DNA of 64,000 nt from Desulfovibrio sp. (GTDB lineage Bacteria; Desulfobacterota; Desulfovibrionia; Desulfovibrionales; Desulfovibrionaceae): the NCBI GenBank assembly GCA_016218665.1, contig JACRDI010000008.1, positions 62,001 through 126,000 on the forward strand, read 5' to 3'. A model generated the notes under the pieces. That model worked only from the letters and a program-made list of their open reading frames with translations, was not told the DNA's origin and searched no databases. Position 1 is the first letter of the stretch; each line of letters begins with the position of its first letter. The position numbers and the translations under genes were made by a program. This document shows positions 48,088 through 62,765 of the stretch, in pieces.

Positions 48088-50322
48088 ATGAAAAACTACT
48101 TTTTCTGCTCCCTGCGCAACAGCCTCATCACCCTCGTCCTGCTGGCGGTCCTCCCGGCCCTTGGGATCATTCTGCACAGCAGCCTGGAGAGCCGTTCGCT
48201 CGCCATCCGCGAGGCCGAGGCCGAGACCCTGCGCACCGTCCAGCTGCTTGCGCGCGAGCAGCAGCTCATCACCATGCGCGCGGAGCAGCTGCTCTCCCTT
48301 CTGGCGCAGATGCCCCAGGTGCGCACCCTGGACGGTCCGGCCACCACGTCACTTCTGCGCAGGCTCAAGGCCCGGGGCTCGGTGTTCGACAACATCGTCG
48401 CCGCGGACGCGCACGGCCGCGTGTTCGCCGCGGCCCAGCCCTACAGGAAAATGCCCGTCCTCAAGGGGGGCAGGTACTTCGAGCAGGCCCTCACCACCGG
48501 GAGTTTCGCTGTCGGCCAGCATGCCCTGGGCCAGCAGAACGGGGCCAAGGCGCCGCTCATCCACTTCGCCGCCCCCATCCCCGGAACCGACGGCCAGCCC
48601 ATCGGCGTGCTCGTCGTCACCCTGCGTCCAGACCGCTACGAGCGCTTTTTCGATGTGGCCTCCCTGCCCAAGGGCTCGGTCCTCACCATCGCCGACACCC
48701 AGGGCACGCGCATCTACCGCTATCCCCCGGAGGAAGGCACGAGCCCTGTGGGCAAGCCCCTCAGCGCCGACCTCTGGGAGACCATGCAGGGACCAGACAC
48801 CACCGGCACCGCCACCGTGAATCAGGACGACGGGGTGCGCCGCATCGTGGGCTTTGCCCAGCTCTGGCTGGAGCAGGCCCGCGAGCCGTATCTCTACATC
48901 TCGGTGGGCATTCCGGAGCGCCAGGCCCTGGCCAAGGCCAGCTCGGCCCTGCGGTGGGACCTGACCCTGCTCGTCACCGCCGCGGCCCTGGCCATCCTGG
49001 TGGCCTGGGGCGTCGGCGGCATCGTCATCGGCCGCCCGGTGGAGCGCCTGACCCGGGTGGCCCGGCGCATGGCCGGGGGCGAGCTGTCCGCGCGGAGCGC
49101 CCCGCACGAGGATTTCGGCGAGCTGTCCATCCTCGCCAAAACGCTGGACGACCTTGCCGAGGCCCTGTCCAACGATATCGACGCGCGCGAGGTGGTGGAG
49201 ACGGAGCTGCGCAAGAGCGAGGCCCTGTTGCGCATGATCCTGGACGCCCTTCCCGTGGGCGTGTGGATGGTCGACCCGCAGGGCGAGACGCGCTACGCCA
49301 ACGGGGTGAGCCGCCGCCTTCTGGGAAGCGCCGCGGACATCGGGTCCCGCCCCTGCGAGGCGTTGTCGGCCTGGGTTCCCGGCACCAGCGAAAACCTGCC
49401 CAAGGACGAGTTCGTGCTTGCAAAGGCCCTGGCCGGCGACTCCATGCCCCAGCCCCAGGTGCTGGAGGTCGAGGACAGGAACTCGCCCGGCCGCCTCATC
49501 GTCCGCTGCGCGGCCATTCCCATCCACCACGAGGAAGGCCGGCTGCGCGCTGTCATCATGGTCATGGAGGACATCACCGAGCGCACCCAGCGCGAGCAGG
49601 CGCGGGAAAGCATCGAGCACATGATGCGCCACGACCTGCGCAGCCCGCTGGCGGGATTTGTGAGCCTCTCCCAACTGCTGCTGTGCCAAAGCAACCTGAC
49701 GGCGGAACAGCGGGAATGGGCCGCCAAGCTCGGGGCCTCGGCCTCGGCCATGCTGCGCGCCATCGACGCCTATCTCAAGCTCTCGCAGATCGAGCGGGGC
49801 ACGCTGGCGTTGGAGCTTGCCAGCGTGGACATGCTTGAGCTGACGCGCGGGACGCTGAAGGGGCTCGACCATCTTCCCCAGTTCCGGAGCAGGCATGTGG
49901 TGGTGACCATGGAAGGCGAGCCGCCGCCAGAGGGGGCAGCCCTGCCGCTCCACTGCGAGCAGAGCCTGTGCGCCACCATGTTGTCGAATCTCTTGAAGAA
50001 TGCCCTGGAAGCCTCGCCGGAGGGCGGCATCGTCGAGGTGGACCTGAAGGATTTGGGCACAACGGTGCAGATCACCGTGAGCAATGCGGGAGAGGTGCCG
50101 CAGGCCATCCGCCAGCGATTCTTCGAGAAGTACGTCACCGCGGGCAAGAAGCACGGCACCGGGCTTGGCACCTATTCCGCGCGGTGCATCGCCGAGTTCC
50201 ACGGCGGCAGCATCCAACTGGACAGCGCAACGCCCGGCCGGACACGGGTGACCGTGCTGCTTCCACGGCGCCTGCCCGGCGCGGCGGCCCCCTCCCCGGA
50301 ACCGGAGGGCCGGCCCGCCTGA
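48088..50322 (+). CDS. membrane sensor histidine kinase with dCache-type and PAS domains
   Basis: A 744-residue kinase. The first membrane segment (about 8-32: LITLVLLAVLPALGIILHSS) and a second at about 298-320 flank a dCache-like periplasmic sensor (FDNIVAADAHGRVFAA; FEQALTTGSFAVGQ; GSVLTIADTQGTRIY). HAMP (RPVERLTRVARRMAGGEL), PAS (ILDALPVGVWMVDPQGETRYA) and a kinase core follow: HisKA MMRHDLRSPLAGFVSL, N box LSNLLKNALEASPEGG and GTGLGTYSARCIAEFHGG. The DNA downstream leads to the mscS/trehalose genes. ATG 48088 was chosen as the first codon of the anchor, with GGGAGG upstream. The signal is unknown; osmotic or solute sensing is inference. Confidence 0.93.
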   Translation: MKNYFFCSLRNSLITLVLLAVLPALGIILHSSLESRSLAIREAEAETLRTVQLLAREQQLITMRAEQLLSLLAQMPQVRTLDGPATTSLLRRLKARGSVFDNIVAADAHGRVFAAAQPYRKMPVLKGGRYFEQALTTGSFAVGQHALGQQNGAKAPLIHFAAPIPGTDGQPIGVLVVTLRPDRYERFFDVASLPKGSVLTIADTQGTRIYRYPPEEGTSPVGKPLSADLWETMQGPDTTGTATVNQDDGVRRIVGFAQLWLEQAREPYLYISVGIPERQALAKASSALRWDLTLLVTAAALAILVAWGVGGIVIGRPVERLTRVARRMAGGELSARSAPHEDFGELSILAKTLDDLAEALSNDIDAREVVETELRKSEALLRMILDALPVGVWMVDPQGETRYANGVSRRLLGSAADIGSRPCEALSAWVPGTSENLPKDEFVLAKALAGDSMPQPQVLEVEDRNSPGRLIVRCAAIPIHHEEGRLRAVIMVMEDITERTQREQARESIEHMMRHDLRSPLAGFVSLSQLLLCQSNLTAEQREWAAKLGASASAMLRAIDAYLKLSQIERGTLALELASVDMLELTRGTLKGLDHLPQFRSRHVVVTMEGEPPPEGAALPLHCEQSLCATMLSNLLKNALEASPEGGIVEVDLKDLGTTVQITVSNAGEVPQAIRQRFFEKYVTAGKKHGTGLGTYSARCIAEFHGGSIQLDSATPGRTRVTVLLPRRLPGAAAPSPEPEGRPA

Positions 50323-50428
50323 AGTTCGTTCGTCCCGCCTGAGTCTCGGCCCTGTCCTGCCGAGGAGACGCCCTGCCCGCCCTGCGCGCGGCGGACAGCC
50401 GGGCCGCCGCGCCGATCAGGGGTTCTCT

Positions 50429-50444
50429 TGGCCCGATCTTCGCA
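50429..50444 (+). promoter_or_regulatory. candidate sigma-54 promoter of the mscS-treS-otsBA operon
   Basis: TGGCCCGATCTTCGCA fits TGGCACG-N4-TTGCA at ten of twelve defined positions, with GG and GC invariant and ten bases apart. The start would be near 50456, giving a leader of about 275 bases before mscS. A 9-base inverted repeat GCGCGGCGG/CCGCCGCGC at 50386-50412 lies just upstream. Confidence 0.55.
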
Positions 50445-50559
50445 GAAGAGTCCATAGGGCTCCGGCTGGTGCGCGACCCAATCCTTCCGCAAGTCCCCTT
50501 CGCCGGAAGCCTCCCCCCCCGGCCGGAAGGCCCAGCCTGCGCTGGACCCCGGCTGTCCA

Positions 50560-50606
50560 GGGCCGCTGGCACGAGACCGAAAAAGCTGTCCGCGTGCCAG
50601 CGGCCC
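50560..50606 (+). other. 14-base-arm hairpin in the mscS leader
   Basis: GGGCCGCTGGCACG (50560-50573) pairs perfectly with CGTGCCAGCGGCCC (50593-50606). The 19-base loop contains a run of five A. No T tract follows. It could shape the leader RNA or end a transcript from upstream. Confidence 0.6.
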
Positions 50607-50730
50607 GCCTCAAAACCAAAGGCATTTGCCGGCCCGTTTCCTAAATTGGGAGAGCCGCGTTCCCGGAAAACAGGACCGGTATCCCGAGAAATCTCCGCAT
50701 GCCGCATGCGGAGAATTTCGCAGGACTGCC

Positions 50731-51805
50731 ATGACCCCGCTGCAAAACGACGCTCTCGCCCCCCTTGGCGCGCTGGCCGCAACGATGCTCTGCGGGCTTC
50801 TGGCCCATGTGCTGGCACATCCCCTGGCGCTTCGGGCGGTGCGGCGCGTGGCCGGCCCGGGAAGCTTCCCGGAGCTCGCGCTGTCTCGCCTGGGAAGCCC
50901 CGGCGGATGTGCGGCCACGCTTCTGCTGATGCAGATAGTCCGCGCGGCCTGGCCCCTGCCCGAAGCCCTGCGACCCCTTGCCGACAAGGTCTTCGCCCTG
51001 GCCTGGACCGGCGTCCTGGCCTGGCTGGTCATCTCCTTCATCGGCGTGCTGGGCCTGTGGATGCAGCGCTCCTACGACTTGGGGGCCCAGGACAACCTCC
51101 ATGCCCGCAGGATGCTCACCAAGGCCAAGCTGTTCCAGCGCCTGCTGAACGTGCTGGTGGCGCTGCTGGCCCTGGCCTCGGCCCTGATGGTCTTTGAGGC
51201 CACGCGCGGCATCGGCGCAAGCCTGCTGGCTTCGGCAGGCATCGCGGGGGCGGTGGCCGGCTTCTCGGCCCAGCGTCTGCTCGGGGCCATCATCGCCGGA
51301 GTGCAGATCGCCGTCACCCAGCCCATCCGCCTGGACGACGTGGTGGTGGTGGAAGGGGAATGGGGCCGCATAGAGGAGATCGACATCACCTTTGTGGTGG
51401 TGCGCCTGTGGGACGAACGCAGGCTGGTGCTGCCGACCACGTACTTCCTGGAGCGTCCCATCCAGAACTGGACGCGCAGCTCCGCGGAGATACTGGGCAC
51501 GGCCTTCCTGCATGTGGACCACCGCGCCGATGTGGGACGCATCCGCGCCGAGCTGGAACGCTTCTGCCGCGAGGAGGCCGGAGACCTCTGGGACGGCCGG
51601 GTCTGCGTGCTGCAGGTCACCGGCTGCACCCCGGAAACTCTGGAACTGCGCGCCCTGGTCAGCGCCGCGGACGCCGCTGCCTGCTGGGACCTGCGCTGCC
51701 AGGTGCGCGAGGCCCTGGCCGCCTTCCTGCGCGACGAGTTGCCGGAGGCCCTGCCAAGGCTGCGGGTGGCCCAGGCGAGAGGGGAAAGCCAAAGGGAGGT
51801 GGGAG

Positions 51806-51825
<20 letters not shown>
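50731..51825 (+). CDS. MscS-type mechanosensitive channel
   Basis: A 364-residue channel that releases solutes at hypo-osmotic shock. Membrane segments lie near residues 12-32, 48-68 and 80-105; the pore helix and beta domain hinge are in LLASAGIAGAVAGFSAQRLLGAIIAG, with the Ala/Gly-rich MscS pore pattern, then TQPIRLDDVVVVEGEWGRIEEI, the family's signature beta strand. The C-terminal cytoplasmic cage follows. The ATG at 50731 has AGGA upstream; an earlier in-frame start would add 35 residues with no family match. It overlaps the next gene by 20 bases and heads the osmo-protection operon. Confidence 0.93.
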
Positions 51826-57490
<5,665 letters not shown>

Positions 57491-57504
<14 letters not shown>

Positions 57505-57542
57505 CGGCCTGACATAGCGGCCTGGCATAGAGGTCTGACATG
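57491..57542. repeat. four 13-base tandem units across the otsBA stop
   Basis: GCGGCCTGGCCTA, GCGGCCTGACATA, GCGGCCTGGCATA and GAGGTCTGACATG follow one another. The stop TAG at 57502-57504 spans the end of the first unit and the start of the second, so the gene's last codons are the founder of the array. Confidence 0.85.
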
Positions 57543-57699
57543 GGGGCCAAGCCCCGGCTGCCGCGGGCTCCGCACACGTCGCGGCGGCGATGCCCAGGGC
57601 GCCCGTGCCGCCCTGAGACGCGCCGCCCGAATACGTGCCGTCTGGAGACGCGCCGCGCCAGCACCGGGCGCCGCCCCTGTCCCCTTCGCGGATGCGGCC

Positions 57700-58296
57700 C
57701 TAGGGCCTGACCGCAACCTGCTTGCGGTAGCGGTCGTGGGCGGAGAGCAGGCAGCCGCAGTAGGGCTGTCGGTAGATGTCCCATTCCCTGGACAGGCGGA
57801 TGCCCTCGTCCCAGCCGGGGCGGAAGTCCTCGGGCAGGAAGGCGAGCGCGGGCGAGGCGTGGCGCTGGCCCGCGTCGATGATGGCCTGGTGGTTCTGGTA
57901 CTTGCTGTAGAGCAGGGTGGAGCTATAGCGCGCGAAGCCCAGGGCCAGGGCGGCCGTGGCGGCACGGGAGAGGCGCAGGTCGTAGCAGGCCGGGCAGCGC
58001 CGGGCCATGTCGGCCAAGTTCGGGCCCAGGGGCGCGATGGCCGCGAGCCAGGCGTCGGGCGCGGCGTCGCAGGGGTCCTGCTGGTCGGGCAGGATGACGG
58101 GCACGTCCAGCCGGGCGGCCACGGCGAGGAGCCCTTCGCGGCGGCGCAGGTACTCGGGCAGGGGGTGAATGTTGGGGTTGTAGAAGTAGAGCGTGGGCGC
58201 AAGGCCCATGTCGCGCAGGCGCAGAATGGGCGTGATGCTGCAGGGGCCACAGCAGGCGTGCAGCAGGATGGCGTTTTCGGTCGGCGGAATGTTCAC
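57700..58296 (-). CDS. queH: epoxyqueuosine reductase QueH
   Basis: Converts epoxyqueuosine to queuosine in tRNA anticodon loops, as the B12-independent alternative to QueG. The 198-residue protein has the iron-sulfur and redox cysteine pattern of QueH/DUF208: LLHACCGPCSITPIL at the N-terminus, MARRCPACYDLRL in the middle and RQPYCGCLLSAHDRY at the C-terminus, plus NPNIHPLPEY. The start is GTG 58296, which overlaps the stop of the preceding small gene (GTGA). The stop codon lies in a 12-base palindrome GGCCCTAGGGCC. Confidence 0.95.
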   Translation of the reverse strand: MNIPPTENAILLHACCGPCSITPILRLRDMGLAPTLYFYNPNIHPLPEYLRRREGLLAVAARLDVPVILPDQQDPCDAAPDAWLAAIAPLGPNLADMARRCPACYDLRLSRAATAALALGFARYSSTLLYSKYQNHQAIIDAGQRHASPALAFLPEDFRPGWDEGIRLSREWDIYRQPYCGCLLSAHDRYRKQVAVRP

Positions 58297-58523
58297 GGCT
58301 TTGTCGTTGTGCTTGGTTGGACTTCCGGGGAGGGCGGGGCCCCCGCCTGGGGCTGATCAGGGGCCGGTGGCTGCGGCTCCCCGCCGGCCCCGGCGCCTGC
58401 CTCCCCGCCGGTCAGGGCGTCGGAGAGCCTGCGCAGCTCCGGCGAGCGCGGCCCAAGGAGCTTGAGCCCCCGTGCCAGGCCCCACAGGGCCACGAAAAAC
58501 AGCAGGGTGACCAGGGCCTCCAT
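58293..58523 (-). CDS. small membrane protein upstream of queH
   Basis: A 76-residue protein with one N-terminal membrane segment (ALVTLLFFVALWGLARGL) and a disordered, Gly/Pro/Gln-rich tail (EAGAGAGGEPQPPAPDQPQ). No family recognised. GGGGGAG lies before the ATG and the stop overlaps the queH GTG by GTGA, so translation of queH is probably coupled to it. It lies 42 bases downstream of the RNase E gene on the same strand. It could be a membrane anchor for a partner, but nothing in the sequence proves this. Confidence 0.7.
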   Translation of the reverse strand: MEALVTLLFFVALWGLARGLKLLGPRSPELRRLSDALTGGEAGAGAGGEPQPPAPDQPQAGAPPSPEVQPSTTTKP

Positions 58524-58565
58524 GCGTCTCCCCCACCCGGGCGGGTCCTTGTCGCGAGCCGCCCG

Positions 58566-60587
58566 CTACGGCAGCTTGGGATCGACGACGATCTCCACGC
58601 GCACGTCCACGCGGGAGCCCATCTCCACCAGCAGCTCGCGCTTGTTGTTCAGCATGTAGATGGCCAGCTCCTGCCCCACGGGCACCTGCAGGGGACTGGG
58701 GCAGCCGGGCTTGCGCAGCAGCCGGTGGATGGTCTTCATGGCCTGCATGGCCTGCCATTCCAGGTTGCGGCGAATGCCCGTGCCGCCGCAGCAGGGGCAG
58801 GGCTCGGTGGAGACGCTGATGGCCGAGGAGCCCAGGCGCTGGCGCACCAGCTCCATGAGGCCGAAGGGCGAGATGCCGGACACGTCGGTGCGGGCGCGGT
58901 CGCTCTTGAGCGCCTGGCGCATGACCTTCTCCACCTCGCGCAGGTGCTTGGAATCCTTCATCTCGATGAAGTCGATGATGATCTGGCCGCCGATGTCGCG
59001 CAGCTTGAGCTGGCGGGCGATCTCCTGGGCGGCCTCGGTGTTGGTCTTCAGCGCCATCTTGGCGAAGCTCTGCTCGCCGCCGATCTTGCCGGAGTTGATG
59101 TCCACGCTGGTGAGCGCCTCGGTGTGGTCGAAGACCAGGCGCCCGCCGGAGGGCAGGACGACCTCGCGGGAGTAGATCTGCTCCACCTGCTTGGTGAGGC
59201 CGAAGCGCTCCCACAGGGTCTTGTCGTGGTCGGCATGCACCTTGACCATGTTGGGGCTCTTGGGGAAGGCGAGGGCCACGTACTCGCGGATCTGCGTGGC
59301 GGTGTCCGGGTCGTCCACCCAGATCTCGCTGACCTCCTGGGTCAGGTAGTCGCGCGCGGCGCGCACGGAAAGCTCCATCTCCTTGTAGACGAGCGCCGGG
59401 GCCTTCTCGGTCTGGGCGCGCTTCTTGATGTCGCCCCAGAGGCGGTGGAGGTACTTGTAGTCGCGCACGAGCTCGGTCTTGGCGCGGCCGATGCCCGCCG
59501 TGCGCACGATGAGGCCGACGCCTTCGGGCGGGGAAATCTGGTCGATGCAGCCCTTGAGGCGCTCGCGCTCCTTCTCGTCCTCGATCTTGCGGCTCACGCC
59601 CTGCTGGTCGCGCCCCAGGGTATAGACGAAGTAGCGGCCCGGCAGGGAAAGATAGCTGGTGACGAATGCGCCCTTCTTGCCCGTGGGCTCCTTCACCACC
59701 TGGACGAGGACCTCCTGGCCGGCCTTGAGCACCTTCTGGATGAGGGGGAAGCGCTGGCCCTTCTTGAGCGGATAGGAGCCCTGGTAGTATTCCGGGTGCA
59801 CCTCGTCGATCTGCAAAAAGCCGTTGCGCTCGGCCCCGTAGTTGATGAAGGCGGCCTGCAGGGCGGAGTCGATGTTGTGGATGTAGCCCTTGTAGATGTT
59901 GCCCTTGGTCTTGGCTTGGTGCAGCATCTCCACGTAGTATTCCTGCACGGCCCCGTCCTCGGTGAGGACGACCTCCACCAGCTCGCCGGGCAGCACGCCG
60001 ATGAACATCTTCTTGCGCTTCTTCTTGCACTCGGCCGTCTTGCCCTGGGCCTCGGCCTCCTCGGCCTCGCCCTCCTCGCAATAGTTGTCCTGGGCCGGGG
60101 CGGCTTCGCCCGCAGCGGCGGCCGCAGCGGCGGCGGCTTCCGCGGACTTCTTGCCGCGCCCGCGCCCGCGGCGGGAACGCTTGGCCTTGGGCTCCCCGCC
60201 TTCAGCGGAGCTGGATTGGGAGGGCGTGGCGGCGGCGGGAGCCTCGGCCTGGCCCGCCTCGCCGATGCCGTAGGCGGCGTCGATGGCCTGGGCCTCTGAA
60301 AGGGAAGCGGCGGAGCGGGTCTGCCCGGCCTGCGGATTGGCCTGCGGATTGGCCTGCTGACTGGCCTGCGGATTGGCCTGCGGATTGGCCTCGCCAGCGG
60401 GCTTGCGCTTGCGGCCGCGCCCGCCGCGGCGCCCGCGCGAGCGCTTCTTGGGCTCCTGGCCGGGCTGCGCCTCGGCGGAAGAGCCGTCGGCCTGGCTGCC
60501 GGAATGACTGTCGGAACGGGATGTGGCGGACTCTGCCTGCGGGGATTCTGCCGGCCGCTCGGGCCGCTCGTCGTGGGAATCGGTCAT
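58566..60587 (-). CDS. rng: ribonuclease E/G
   Basis: A 673-residue endoribonuclease that matures rRNA and decays mRNA. The catalytic domain begins near residue 185: GNIYKGYIHNIDSALQAAF is the S1 part, then the 5'-sensor, DNase-I-like catalytic core with FDHTEALTSVDINSGK (the metal-binding Asp), IIIDFIEMKDSKH and the zinc-link region PCPCCGGTG. It lacks the RNase E C-terminal scaffold; instead, a basic disordered N-terminal extension of about 180 residues holds RGRRGGRGRKRKP and a tetrapeptide array (ANPQANPQASQQ). I choose ATG 60587, preceded by GAGG. It resembles RNase G in length of the core. Confidence 0.93.
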   Translation of the reverse strand: MTDSHDERPERPAESPQAESATSRSDSHSGSQADGSSAEAQPGQEPKKRSRGRRGGRGRKRKPAGEANPQANPQASQQANPQANPQAGQTRSAASLSEAQAIDAAYGIGEAGQAEAPAAATPSQSSSAEGGEPKAKRSRRGRGRGKKSAEAAAAAAAAAGEAAPAQDNYCEEGEAEEAEAQGKTAECKKKRKKMFIGVLPGELVEVVLTEDGAVQEYYVEMLHQAKTKGNIYKGYIHNIDSALQAAFINYGAERNGFLQIDEVHPEYYQGSYPLKKGQRFPLIQKVLKAGQEVLVQVVKEPTGKKGAFVTSYLSLPGRYFVYTLGRDQQGVSRKIEDEKERERLKGCIDQISPPEGVGLIVRTAGIGRAKTELVRDYKYLHRLWGDIKKRAQTEKAPALVYKEMELSVRAARDYLTQEVSEIWVDDPDTATQIREYVALAFPKSPNMVKVHADHDKTLWERFGLTKQVEQIYSREVVLPSGGRLVFDHTEALTSVDINSGKIGGEQSFAKMALKTNTEAAQEIARQLKLRDIGGQIIIDFIEMKDSKHLREVEKVMRQALKSDRARTDVSGISPFGLMELVRQRLGSSAISVSTEPCPCCGGTGIRRNLEWQAMQAMKTIHRLLRKPGCPSPLQVPVGQELAIYMLNNKRELLVEMGSRVDVRVEIVVDPKLP
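60327..60386. repeat. five 12-base tandem units in the RNase E/G N-terminal extension
   Basis: GGCCTGCGGATT occurs four times and GGCCTGCTGACT once (third unit), in exact 12-base phase. They encode ANPQ, ANPQ, ASQQ, ANPQ, ANPQ on the minus strand. Confidence 0.9.
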
Positions 60588-60685
60588 GAAAGAACCTCGG
60601 TCCAGTGAAAATTGAAGAAATTCGGCCTGCGCGCACACTGCGGCAGCAGGTCCTGCCTCGGGGGGCGGTACGCCTGGCGGTTTTC

Positions 60686-61747
60686 TCAGCCGCGCGCCTG
60701 GTAGTAGGCGTCCGCGCCGGCCGGGTCATCCGCTTCGGCTGGGTCGTCCGGCCCGCCCCGGCGGATCTCCTCCGCCAGGCCCTGGGCCACAAGCTCGGCC
60801 AGGGCGCGCTCCACGTCGCGCCGGTCGGCGAGCAACGCGCCGGCGAGCTGCCCGGCGGTCTGCGGCCTGCGCGCCACCGATGCCAGGATGGCTGTCTGGA
60901 TGCGCGCGCGGACTTCGGCCGGGGCTGTGCCCCCCGCACGTACTTGCCTCTTTTCCGGCCGCTGTGCAAGTGCCGGGCCGGAATCCTCCGCGCCCGCCAT
61001 TTCCGCCTCCCTGCCGGCCGTGCCCAGGCGCTGCCGCCAGAGGGCCAACGTTTCCTTGCCCACCGGTTTCGCCCAGGCCTCTGTGCCCGGCCGGGAAAGG
61101 GTGGTCACGTCCACGCGGTCCGGTTGCAGATCGTTGCAGAAGGCCTCCAGAAGCTCCAGGTTCCGCGCCGAGTCGTTGACGCCCAGAACCAGCAGCACCT
61201 CCAGGTACAGCCTCGTTTTTCCGCCTGCCGTCTCCCGGCGGAAGGCCAGGATTCCGTCCGCAACGTCGTTGGGGTTCAGGCCCGGATGCCCCCGGTTCAC
61301 GCGGGCGAACTCCTCGGCCACCAGGGAGTCCAGGCTGGGCAGCACCATGTCGGCTTGCGCCAGTTCCTCGCGCACCTGCGGGTCGGTCATCAGGCTCGCG
61401 TTGGTCAGCACGGCCACGGGAACGCCGGGCAGAATGCGCCGCACGCCGCGGATGATCTCGGGCAGGTCGCTGTTCAGGGTGGGCTCGCCCATGCCGCCCA
61501 GGGTGACCACGTCGGGCGCGGGCTCGCCGCGCGCCGCCCGGTCCCGCTCCCAGGCCGCGAGTTCCGCCAGAATTCCGTCGGCCGGGACGTAGGCCTTGCG
61601 CCCAAGCGTCAAGGTGGTGAGCGCGCCGGACTCGCAGTACACGCAGTTCATGGAGCACACCCGCGCGCCAAGCAGATCCAGCCCCAGGGACCGGCCCAGA
61701 CGCCCGGACAGCACCGGGCCGAAAACGTATTGCAGCGCCTCGCTCAT
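60686..61747 (-). CDS. radical SAM protein with C-terminal winged-helix-like region
   Basis: A 353-residue radical SAM enzyme. The cluster motif is CSMNCVYCES (CX3CX2C) near residue 32, followed by VVTLGGMGEPTLN, with the GGE-like segment, and VAVLTNASLMTDPQVREEL. The set CVYCE...GGMGEPTLN resembles the family around MoaA-like and wyosine-like enzymes, found beside uncharacterised genes in Desulfovibrio-like bacteria. The C-terminal 90 residues carry a winged-helix-like LASVARRPQTAGQLAGALLAD and end with an acidic tail. Substrate unknown. Start ATG 61747 with AAGG upstream, divergent from trmI, so the two share a control region. Confidence 0.85.
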   Translation of the reverse strand: MSEALQYVFGPVLSGRLGRSLGLDLLGARVCSMNCVYCESGALTTLTLGRKAYVPADGILAELAAWERDRAARGEPAPDVVTLGGMGEPTLNSDLPEIIRGVRRILPGVPVAVLTNASLMTDPQVREELAQADMVLPSLDSLVAEEFARVNRGHPGLNPNDVADGILAFRRETAGGKTRLYLEVLLVLGVNDSARNLELLEAFCNDLQPDRVDVTTLSRPGTEAWAKPVGKETLALWRQRLGTAGREAEMAGAEDSGPALAQRPEKRQVRAGGTAPAEVRARIQTAILASVARRPQTAGQLAGALLADRRDVERALAELVAQGLAEEIRRGGPDDPAEADDPAGADAYYQARG

Positions 61748-61767
61748 GCCTTGCCAAATCTCCCGGC

Positions 61768-61796
61768 TTGACGCGGACCCATGCGCCCTGTAGGGC
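61768..61796 (+). promoter_or_regulatory. candidate promoter for trmI
   Basis: TTGACG (61768-61773) is 17 bases from TAGGGC (61791-61796). The -10 box is poor. Start would be near 61804, 58 bases before the ATG. Confidence 0.35.
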
Positions 61797-61861
61797 CCAG
61801 GGCAACCCGAACGACGAATATCGTGGCCATTCCCACTTCCCGGTGGCCGCGCGGAGGACCA

Positions 61862-62737
61862 ATGATCGAACCCGGACAGCTCGTGCTGGTCATCAGCCCC
61901 AAGGGCAAGCGCTTCATGCAGGTGATGGACCCGGCCAAGGAGATCCACACCCACGACGGCCGCATCCTCATGACGGACATCGCCGAGGCGGGCTTCGGCG
62001 GCATCGTGCGCTCGCACCTGGGCTTTCCCTACCGCGTGCTGAAGCCCACGGTGTACGAACTCATCAAGGGCGTCAAGCGCCAGACCCAGATCATGTACCC
62101 CAAGGAGATCGGCTACCTGCTGCTGAAGCTGGGCATCCAGCCCGGCTGCCGCGTCATCGAGACCGGCACCGGCTCCGGCGGGCTCACCACCGCGCTGGCC
62201 ACCTACGTGGGCGATACGGGCATGGTCTACACCTACGAGCGCCGCGAGGAATTCTACAAGAACGCCGCCAAGAACCTGGAGCGCGTGGGCCTGTCCCACC
62301 GCGTCACCCAGCACCTGGCGGACATCGAGGAGACCGGGTTCCAGCAGACGGACGCCGACGCCCTGTTCCTGGACGTGCGCGTGCCCCAGGACGTGCTGCA
62401 GCACATCCCCCCCGCGGTGCGGCCCGGCGCCATGTGCGGCTTTCTGCTGCCCACCTGCAACCAGGTGAGCGACCTGCTGCGCGGCCTGGACGAAGGCCCC
62501 TTCACCGAAATCGAGGTGCTGGAGATCCTGGTGCGGCGCTACAAGACCGTGGCCGACCGCCTGCGCCCGGAAGACCGCATGGTGGCCCACACGGGCTTTC
62601 TGGTCTTCGCCCGGTGCATGGAAAAGCCCGAGCCCTTCACCCGCCCGGCCAAGGTCGAGGCCACGGACTCCGAGTTGCTCCCCGAGACCGAGAACATCGT
62701 GGAGGACGCCCCCGAGGACACGGAAGCCTCGGAATAG
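61862..62737 (+). CDS. trmI: tRNA (adenine-N1)-methyltransferase TrmI
   Basis: Methylates A58 in the T loop of tRNA. The 291-residue protein has the N-terminal beta-rich part (IEPGQLVLVISPKGKRF), then IMYPKEIGYLLLKLGIQPG just before the SAM-binding motif VIETGTGSGGLTTALATYVG, MVYTYERREEFYKNAAKNL and the catalytic-site ALFLDVRVPQD with the Asp typical of the family. Length agrees with bacterial TrmI plus a disordered acidic C-terminal tail (ENIVEDAPEDTEASE). ATG 61862 has GGAGG upstream. It is the last gene before a strong bidirectional hairpin. Confidence 0.93.
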   Translation: MIEPGQLVLVISPKGKRFMQVMDPAKEIHTHDGRILMTDIAEAGFGGIVRSHLGFPYRVLKPTVYELIKGVKRQTQIMYPKEIGYLLLKLGIQPGCRVIETGTGSGGLTTALATYVGDTGMVYTYERREEFYKNAAKNLERVGLSHRVTQHLADIEETGFQQTDADALFLDVRVPQDVLQHIPPAVRPGAMCGFLLPTCNQVSDLLRGLDEGPFTEIEVLEILVRRYKTVADRLRPEDRMVAHTGFLVFARCMEKPEPFTRPAKVEATDSELLPETENIVEDAPEDTEASE

Positions 62738-62765
62738 GACCGTTCCTCAAGCACACGCCGCATGC

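Larger units (their letters stand above)
50323..50730. other. intergenic leader region before mscS
   Basis: The 408 bases hold the candidate sigma-54 promoter (50429-50444), a 14-base-arm hairpin (50560-50606) and a 10-base hairpin TCTCCGCATG/CATGCGGAGA (50692-50714) that ends 16 bases before the mscS ATG. No gene was found. Confidence 0.6.
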
